Shown: positions 57,066 through 64,000 of the stretch, in pieces | Numbering within the stretch: position 1 is the first letter of the stretch | Layout of the letters: the number at the start of each line of letters is the position of its first letter | Source of the DNA: Adiantum capillus-veneris | Lineage: Eukaryota; Streptophyta; Polypodiopsida; Polypodiales; Pteridaceae | Assembly (NCBI GenBank): GCA_014529385.2 | Contig: CM043944.1 | Span: 45,390,268-45,454,267, forward strand | Reading direction: 5' to 3' | Length of the DNA stretch: 64,000 bases | The notes under the pieces: model-generated | The model's database searches: none | The model's input: the letters and a program-made list of their open reading frames with translations, nothing else | What the model was told of the DNA's origin: nothing | Made by a program: the position numbers and the translations under genes

Positions 57066-57597
57066 AAGACCCCGAGAAAACGAGTCCAAGGTGGCAAGAG
57101 TAAGTTTTTTATTGATTAAGGCTCTAATAAGTGATCTTTTGCTGCACAGATTTCTAAAGCTGATGGTCGTGTAGATGTCAGGATCGAGGGAAGTCCTGAG
57201 GAGACCCTTGCTCAGCATATGAGAAAGGCAAAAAAAAATAAAAATCGAGACGACTGCAGATGAGAAGCCTGAAATGGAGCAAAAAAGCAAGGAAGAGGAA
57301 GAGACCCAGGGACAGTCAGAAGAGGAGATTGACATAGAAGACACTAAGGAGATGCAGAATACCGGCACAAGTTCTGACCCTAAACCCAGAGCCTGCAAAA
57401 GATTATAGTTTGCCCCCCCTATGTTTCTTTTTATGTAACCACTTCTGAATTTAATATAACTTTCTTTCCTATTCGACGTCTCTTTCATCTTGTGCCTAAT
57501 TTTTGAACGTTGTGTATTTTTATTGTATGATTTCAATATGTAGATATGTCCTAATTGCATATTTAAATTTGAGTCTTGTGTAATTTTGCATCTGCAG

Positions 57598-58290
57598 ATA
57601 TGTTTTCAGTTGAAGAATGGTGCCTTGTAGATAGGTTCAGGGCTGACAAGCAGAATGGTAGGGCTGACATTCGTGCAATATGGAATTGGGTGTTGTCTCC
57701 TCTAGTGCTCATGTTTCCTCTATGGTATAGACTGTGTAAAAGAATCCCACTGATATGGCCAAGGCCACCACCTCCGTTGAGAGTCCAGCGTAGGGTTCTC
57801 ATGTTGGACCTTAATGGCTTAATGTTCAAAGAATTTGATGTAAAATATGGTGAAGAATTTCCCTACTGGCTGGAAATGCGCCATGTTGTTGAAGGGGATA
57901 CACAGTTTTGGGTAAGGCCCGATGCAGAAGTGTTTTTGAATTTTTTGTTTCAGATGGTTTGAAGTGTGGATATGGAGCTGCTACGAGTTTGAGAAGCTCA
58001 AACGCACGCTAGCAACAATGTTCCCAGACCACCACAAAAGATTCAAAAGAGTAGTAAGTCAGGCGCAGTGCACAAGGGCCCCTTTTAAAATGGGCGAGAC
58101 AGATAAACCGGTGTTCCACAAGAATCTCAAAATTTTCCTGACCTACCACCTGACGCACTTATCTTTGATGATTCTGGATATAAGCTAATGTTTAATTCAT
58201 TGGGGTCATTTCTTGTTTTTCCCAAGCTAGAAAAGCAGTCTAAAGAAGTGCGTGCCTGTTTTCTGTCAACCACTGTCATAAACTGGCTGG
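57598..58290 (+). pseudogene. FCP1/NIF-like (HAD) phosphatase-domain fragment
   Basis: From MFSVEEWCLVDRFRAD the frame runs to RVLMLDLNGLMF (HAD motif I; first Asp kept, second acidic position Asn). Then come FWVRPDAEVFLNFLFQMV, after a frameshift near 57960 VWIWSCYEFEKLKRTL, then KPVFHKNL, and after another shift near 58135 DALIFDDSGYKLMFNS (motif III, DD). This order (DLxG, R-H/D--EFL, VW-S, KPV--KNL, DDS) is that of CTD-phosphatase/NLI-interacting-factor-like proteins, which remove phosphate from Ser/Thr residues. Two frameshifts, or missed introns, prevent a single product. It may be the 3' part of the same transcription unit as the RING-like gene or a separate captured gene. Confidence 0.75.
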
Positions 58291-58639
58291 CACACTGGTT
58301 GACCTCTAAGGACAAAATTGAGTATACAAAGAGGACTATAATTTGTGAGGACGGACAACATGACGACGCCTATGTGCGTCATATTTATTGGAAATGGAAG
58401 ATTGACTTTTTCCAGAACAAAAGAACATATTTTTTTGTAAAACAAAAGCTTCATAAAGTCTGTGAAGTGGGCGACTTTTGTCGATGTATTTTTTTTTCAA
58501 TGGATGTACATGGAGAATTACTCATCCTTTTTGTCAATCAATGTAATAGAATTCATGTATAATACATTTACAAGCAAGTTGCACGAAAATACGTTGTATT
58601 CTATATTTGAAGTATCTTGCAAATAAAAGGAGAGAGGGA

Positions 58640-58644
<5 letters not shown>

Positions 58645-58733
<89 letters not shown>
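58645..58733. repeat. (CA)n-(GA)n microsatellite
   Basis: CA array with one interruption (AACAC) running into a GA array. It lies between the convergent gene sets. Confidence 0.92.
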
Positions 58734-58739
58734 GCTGAT

Positions 58740-59405
58740 TAGGGTTTTTCAGAGAGTGCATCTTCTGGCGAAGGAGGAGGAGAAGCAGGCAGCAGGAGGG
58801 TTGGCAAGCAAGTTGTCAATGTTGCATCTTTCCTGTTTAGAGTGGACTCACAGAAGCACATTGATTTTGCTCTGTCCAATCCTTTTGGTGGTGGGCCACC
58901 TGGTCGTGTGAAAAAATGCAAAGAGTCAAATAGGGACTTGTATGATATCGGTATGATACAAGTATGATACTGAGAAGTGACTAGTTTCAAACACAGTTAG
59001 TTTACAGCTAAAGGCACAGTCAGAGAAAGGGATTCTGCCATCATGTTTGTACTATTATTGTACTTATACTGTAATCTTCAACTTGTATGTTACCAGTACA
59101 AAACCATTAAATTTCCGCCTTTATAGAACCAGTTTATTTAAAACGTAAGGACATGTAGTGATTCAAAGGGATAAACAAAGACATTTTTTTATTTTAAAAA
59201 GGAAGTTTGGAAAAAAATTTTAAACAAACTGATTGCTATAGCTCAAAAGGCATACTATTGTAGATAGACTCACTGACATCAAGTGATATTGTATATAGTT
59301 TTGAGTTGCTGGGATGGGGTATCATGGGGATTTTGATTACCCGAACAAGATGTGAATATATGAACACCTCTGGCTTTTTGTCCAAAAGCTCTTAGGTCTT
59401 CTCAT
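58740..59405. other. Intergenic space between convergent genes
   Basis: Contains GGTATGATACAAGTATGATAC (58950-58972) and GTTACCAGTAC (59089), loose relatives of the nearby repeat arrays. No domain recognised. Confidence 0.4.
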
Positions 59406-59408
59406 TTA

Positions 59409-61300
59409 TCATACAATAGTAAAACCCTTTGATAGCATAGGATCCTCGCCCAATGATATTACCCCAGTCATCTTCAGCATCTGAATGAAACTCCTCAATA
59501 GATGGGCAATAGCTGCAGTGCATTTCACAATATAGAAATCCACTTTTTCTTCATTTTCATTTGGTGCGGGAACAACAAAATTATCACCAACAATAAGAGC
59601 TTGACTGAGGGTGTCATAGTGTCCTTCATACGCTGCATCCTCATTTATTTCGTCGTCATTGTCTTCCCCTTCTTCTATAGGCTCCAAAATAAGGTATGTC
59701 CAGAAAGGAACGTGTGACTTGCTCACACATCTCCTCCACTTTTCCTATTTACATGCACTACAGAAACAAGATAGTGAACATGTTCTCAAGCAGTTGTATC
59801 ATGCTCTGAATATGCAGAAACAGAGTGCATTGAGCGGGTATTTTTTACAGCCTTCACATCCCAATTTTTTCCCCTTTCGACATCCCCCAATTCAATCACC
59901 CAAAAAATCCTGCTTACATAACGGGCGTGGGATGCATACGTGGCTGTAGCACCATCTGACAAGGTCCGTCTCAATAATGCCACAACATCTGCAGCACAAT
60001 CTATCTTTGGGCAGTTTGGCTGCAATAGGTATTGAGTTAAAGACCTTTTTATCACTACTCCCGCACCGTCGTGTTCTCCCTTACCATGGCCGGATCCAAA
60101 AAAGTTCCAAGACATTTTTCATCCCGTAAAAACACTGTATCTGCATTTTATTCAATGGATAGAAGAAGATTAATATACTCTTGGCACGATAAAATTACAA
60201 AAAAAAAACATGTATTAAAATATTATTGATGTTAGACAAGCATTTTATTACAACTTTAATGCCAATATTATAGGTCTCTATAATTAAACCACCTTCAGAT
60301 AATGTTTGTTAGAACATGGTATACCTGGCAAGGAAATAGAATGGTCTTCTTGCTTTGAATTGTGAAGCTGCTCCATCAGACCATACCCAATGACGCCTTA
60401 TGTCTAGACCAAATTGCTTTAGCCATTCTGCATGTTTCAAAAAACAGTGTTGAACAAAATGTGTGTCATATTGCTTGTCATCTGAAATGAAGAAGTGAAT
60501 TGTCTTGTGGATGTCACCTGCATAATATAAAAATCATAAATTATTGAAGGCTTAATACAAAAGAAATAATACTGATCTAGGGTGATGTCGTTACCTGCAA
60601 TTTGGAAATATGTTATGTGCACAAAAATAGTTACTTGACTTGAATACCAGTGCATGGACTGAATCTCATTTTGTTCTTTGAAACTATAATTTTCAGCAAA
60701 GTCAACAACTGACACAACAACATCTTCTGGAAAGCTTTGTATACATTCCTTATATTGTTCTGCTTAACATCTATACACAAAATTATGCATTATGTATTTC
60801 TTAAGATGGTCTTTGAACATGATTGAGAGATCTTGGCATGATATTTCCTTATGCGACAAGACTTTCCTTTTCTTCTTCTTACCGTCACGCGCAATTCCTA
60901 CTTCTAGGTCCTCAAAAATCTTCACCACAATCTTTTTAGCAATAAATGCAGCCTCTGTAGCACAAAATCTAACTTAGCCGGGCCACACCTTTGACATTGA
61001 CCACTCAAGCAGGCAAGGGCATGGAAGGTGGACGTATCTGATTTTGGACACAGTATAGAGTCCAATAAGACTGTTACACTCTTGATAGGGTTTTTTGGTG
61101 CCTTGCATCCACCATCGTATTTGCATATGTTGCATTGACATTGGAAAGCTTTTCCATGTAGACCGAATACAGAACTTCGCATGTGATTTATGGCATCCTT
61201 TAGGAAGGACATTTGAACATGTGAAATGCAGCAACAAGTATATCAGTCTCTCAATTTCCACACAAAATATGGCTTCATGTACTCAAACGCACGCTGCCTT
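59409..61300 (-). pseudogene. Multi-exon transposase-like gene (WSDGAASQFK / FFGSGHGKGEHDG type)
   Basis: Minus-strand exons in order: 61212-60640 with a Cys-rich finger (CQCNICKYDGGC; CLSGQCQRCG), then DFAENYSFKEQNEIQSMHW and VTIFVHITYFQIAG ending at a donor; about 60519-60325 with FISDDKQYDTHFVQ and WVWSDGAASQFKARRPFYF; 60115-59790 with SWNFFGSGHGKGEHDGAGVVIKRS, DCAADVVALLRRTL and RIFWVIELGDVERG; 59726-59409 with an acidic EPIEEGEDNDDE tail. The Asp residues in DFAENY, ISDD and WSDG are candidate catalytic acids of a DDE-type enzyme. I recall this motif set from uncharacterised transposon-like proteins of plants and animals but cannot name the superfamily. Stops between 60920 and 60715 and after the GHGKGEHDG exon suggest decay. 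Confidence 0.6.
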
Positions 61301-61307
61301 ATTATAA

Positions 61308-61420
61308 TTTCAGGGTATTGTTCTTTGAAGTTGAGAAAGAGCTCCACCTACAATGGAAAAACATATATGGTAAAAGAACATTAAAGAAAATTGCAGGTTT
61401 TTATTATCTTTGAAGAAAAC
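61308..61420. other. 5' flank of the transposase-like gene
   Basis: A/T-rich sequence with short exon-like frame EVELFLNFKEQYPE on the minus strand. It may be a further upstream exon. Confidence 0.3.
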
Positions 61421-62325
61421 TGTTACATTACTATAAACCAGTATTTTTATTTCAACCAGTATGTTTTTTCACTTAATTGGTTAGGCAAACCGGTACATAT
61501 GAACACGTCCTTGGTACGTACCAGTGGTATATAGGTGTCAACCAATTCAAATGTTCTTACTGCTGATGTAAACCAGTCTTTTCATTTAAAACGGGTATGT
61601 TATTTACCTAACCAGTACATGTGAGCACTTAACCACGATGTATACCAGTGAGAAATAAGTGTTAAAAACATTTTACTGGATATGTAAACCAGTATTTTCC
61701 TTTCAAACCGATATGTTTTTTACCTATATGACATGACAAACAGTACATGTGAACACTCGACTAGTACATGTGAACACTTAACCACAATGTATACCAGTGA
61801 GAAATAAGTGTTAAAAGTTTTTCACTGGTTATGTAAACTAGTTTTTTACCTAACTGGTATGAAAAACAGTACATGTGAACACTCGACCAAGATGTTTACT
61901 GGCATAAAATGTGTAAACGGTTTTAAATCTATTTACTGGTTATGTAAACCGGTATTGTAATATCAAACCGCTATTAGTTTTTATATAACTGGTTATGTTA
62001 AGTAGTATGTCTACTACATACCACATATACACTTGATCGAGCTGTAAACTACTGTGAAAATGTGTTAACCAGTTGAAATTAATTTACTCGTTATATAACC
62101 GTTCTTTTCATTTCAAACCGGTATTAGTAAGTGCATAATTGGCCGGGTTAACTAGTACATCTTTCACATACCACATATATACACTTGACCAAGTTCTATA
62201 CTAGTGGGAAAAAGTGTTAACCAGCTAAAATTAATCTACTGGCTATGTAAACCATTTTTTTCATTTAAAATCGGTATTAGTTATTACATAATTGGTTAGG
62301 TTAACCAGTACATCTTTCACATACC
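61420..62325. repeat. Minisatellite of ~115-155-bp units with ACCGGT/ACCAGT core
   Basis: The word ATGTAAACC(A/G)GTNTTTTCATTTCAAACCGGTAT begins units near 61429, 61569, 61682, 61829, 61945, 62092 and 62247. Each unit also has ACCAGTACATGTGAACAC and GTGTTAA. Spacing is 113-155 bases. Copies are diverged. The array lies upstream (5') of the transposase-like gene. Confidence 0.85.
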
Positions 62326-62478
62326 ATATCAAGAGTTGTTTAAGATGCTTATATTGGTCATGGAAACCCATATCCGATATTTATCTACTTTTAACTAGGA
62401 CCAAATACATATTCAATATTTCCATTCATAGTTTTTTCATGCGGCAACCATACTGCATACGCATACGAGTATGAAAGT

Positions 62479-64000
62479 ATGGTTCAAGTATGGTTCAAGG
62501 GGCAAGAAGCTTCAGTCACTCCCTTAATTGGGAAATTGAGGCTTCATGTCCAAGGCTATGTGGACAAAGAGGACTTCTTTATCTCTCCTCTCAAACATGA
62601 GGATGTAATCCTAGGGGCACCATGGTTTGACCGCTTGGCTGCTGATGTTAAATTTCCTGAAAGGAGAATCTCCTTTAAGTTTAGGGAAAAAGACATGTAT
62701 ATAGATGCTAAGGAAATGGGTAACACTATCCCCATTGTACATACACCAGCTTTCAACAAGTCAATAAAGAGCTCTATTTCCGTGTACATGATATTTGTTA
62801 AAGATTCTCAAAATGAACCTAATGTTTTAGCAAAAGAAAATAAAAGCAACCAAAAGGAATTAGAGTTATCCAATTTTCTCAAGGGGTTTCAAGATGTTTT
62901 TATGGACGACATCCCTTGTGAGCTACCTCCTAAACGAGGTAATGATGACCATGCAATTGAACTTCTTCCAGGAAGTTCACCACCTAACAAACATCCTTAT
63001 AGAGTTTCTCAAGCTCAACAAGAGGAGATTATGCGGCAAGTGCATGAGTTAGTTGAGAAGGGCATGGTTAGGCCTAGCTCATCTCCATTTTGCTCACCTG
63101 TGCTATTAGTGCAAAAGAAAGACGGCACATATCGTATGTGTGTCAACTATAGAGCACTAAATAGGATCACTATCAAAAATAGGTTTCCTGTTCCACGGGT
63201 AGAAGACCTATTTGATAAGCTACAAGGATCGACCTACTTCAGTAGGATTGACCTAAAAAGTGGCTATCATCAAATAAGGATAGTTGATCAAGACATTGTA
63301 AAGACCGCATTTCGCACCACATTTGGTCTTTATGAATACATTGTCATGCCTTTTGGCTTGACCAATGCACCAGCCATATTCAACCGCTTGATGGAGAAGC
63401 TGTTCAGGCCTCATCGAACCTTCACTGGAGTGTTCTTTGATGATATTATCATCTACTCTAATTCATTAGACGAACACAAGCAACACCTCCAGGTAATATT
63501 TCAAGTTTTAAGAGAGAATAAACTTTATGTTAATTGAAAGAAAGGTGAATTTTTCTTGCAAGGGATTCAGTATTTAGGTCACATTATCTCTCAAGATGGC
63601 ATCCAAATGGATCCATCAAAGTTAGAGGTAATAAAAGGATGGCCTAAACCAAGGAATCTTCATGAACTAAGAAGCTTTATAGGTATGTGTGCATACTATA
63701 GATGCTTCATAGAAAAGTTCTCACAAATTGCGGGACCATTACATGACCTAACAAAGAAAAGCGTTAGGTATACATGGTCTGCTAAGGAGAACAATGCTTT
63801 CGAAAAGCTTAAAGAAAAACTTATCTCTCAACCTGTGCTTACACTACCGGATCTCTCAAAACCATTTGAGGTCCAATGTGATGCTTGTGGTGATTGCCTT
63901 GGAGCTGTTTTGCTCCAAGAAGGGCACGCCATAGGCTATGAGAGTCGAAGGCTCGACCCTGTTGAGCAAGCTCTAGGCATATACGAAAAGGAACTCCTTG
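62479..64000 (+). mobile_element. Ty3/gypsy pol: protease end, reverse transcriptase, RNase H start (runs off window)
   Basis: The frame starts inside the protease (EDVILGAPWFDRLAADVKFPE). RT motifs follow in order: EKGMVRPSSSPFCSPVLLVQKK, YRMCVNYRALNRITIKNRFP, FSRIDLKSGYHQIRI (motif A), FRTTFGLYEYIVMPFGLTNAP (B), VFFDDIIIYS (catalytic FxDD intact), then a TGA at 63535-63537. It continues in frame with GEFFLQGIQYLGHIIS, QIAGPLHDLTKKSVRYTW and RNase H (VQCDACGDCLGAVLLQEG; IGYESRRLDPVEQALGIYEKE). One nonsense codon is the only break seen in 1.5 kb, so it is a young copy. The 5' part is missing, as if truncated at about 62478. Confidence 0.93.

Overview
The window is nuclear DNA from a land plant with a large, repeat-rich genome. 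The evidence is plant-type retrotransposons (Ty3/gypsy, Ty1/copia with an initiator-tRNA-Met primer site, an L1-like LINE whose ORF1 looks like DUF4283), very long introns, many GA/CA microsatellites and the 3' end of a plant-type cytochrome b561 gene. The species cannot be read from the sequence. A fern, another seed-free plant or a gymnosperm would fit, but that is inference. There is no prokaryotic-style operon, rRNA gene or CRISPR array.

Layout. 1-10.3 kb: LINE tails (1-176, 1018-2235, 6090-6702, 9868-10320), a candidate promoter and signal-peptide exon (3789-4108) and a dispersed A/T-rich repeat family. 10.8-11.6 kb: a minisatellite with microsatellite spacers, then a tRNA-derived SINE-like unit. 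12.9-14.9 kb: a miRNA-like foldback and the terminal exons of a cytochrome b561-domain gene with a MITE in its last intron. 15.2-18.7 kb: gypsy debris, partly in inverted duplication. 19.5-21.6 kb: a tandem pair of ~0.95 kb repeats, one holding a MITE with an 8-bp target duplication; a third copy lies at 41.2-42.3 kb.

22.74-40.53 kb is a three-level nest. A nearly full-length L1-like LINE (minus strand, 15-bp target duplication) has a Ty1/copia-type retrotransposon (LTRs 182 and 192 bp, 5-bp target duplication CTTTT) inserted in its A-tail. The copia element holds an 8.0-kb element with ~20-bp terminal inverted repeats (25472-33487). This innermost element is the most unusual object here. It carries two plus-strand gene models, two large hairpins, a minus-strand histone H3-like gene with a very long N-terminal tail (one reading frame, four nonsense codons), and a minus-strand multi-exon gene that looks transposase-related.

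43-48.9 kb holds microsatellites and unassigned DNA. 48.9-53.1 kb is an LTR element with ~0.8-kb LTRs and only a gag-like reading frame. 54.7-62.3 kb holds a second convergent gene set. On the plus strand are a coiled-coil/RING-like gene and an FCP1/NIF-like phosphatase fragment; on the minus strand is a multi-exon transposase-like gene. Two ACCGGT/ACCAGT-rich repeat arrays lie at 55.6-56.3 and 61.4-62.3 kb. 62.5-64 kb is a Ty3/gypsy protease/RT/RNase H block that runs off the window.

Most coding sequence belongs to mobile elements and is degenerate. The only recognisable host gene is the cytochrome b561 fragment. All gene models were read by eye.
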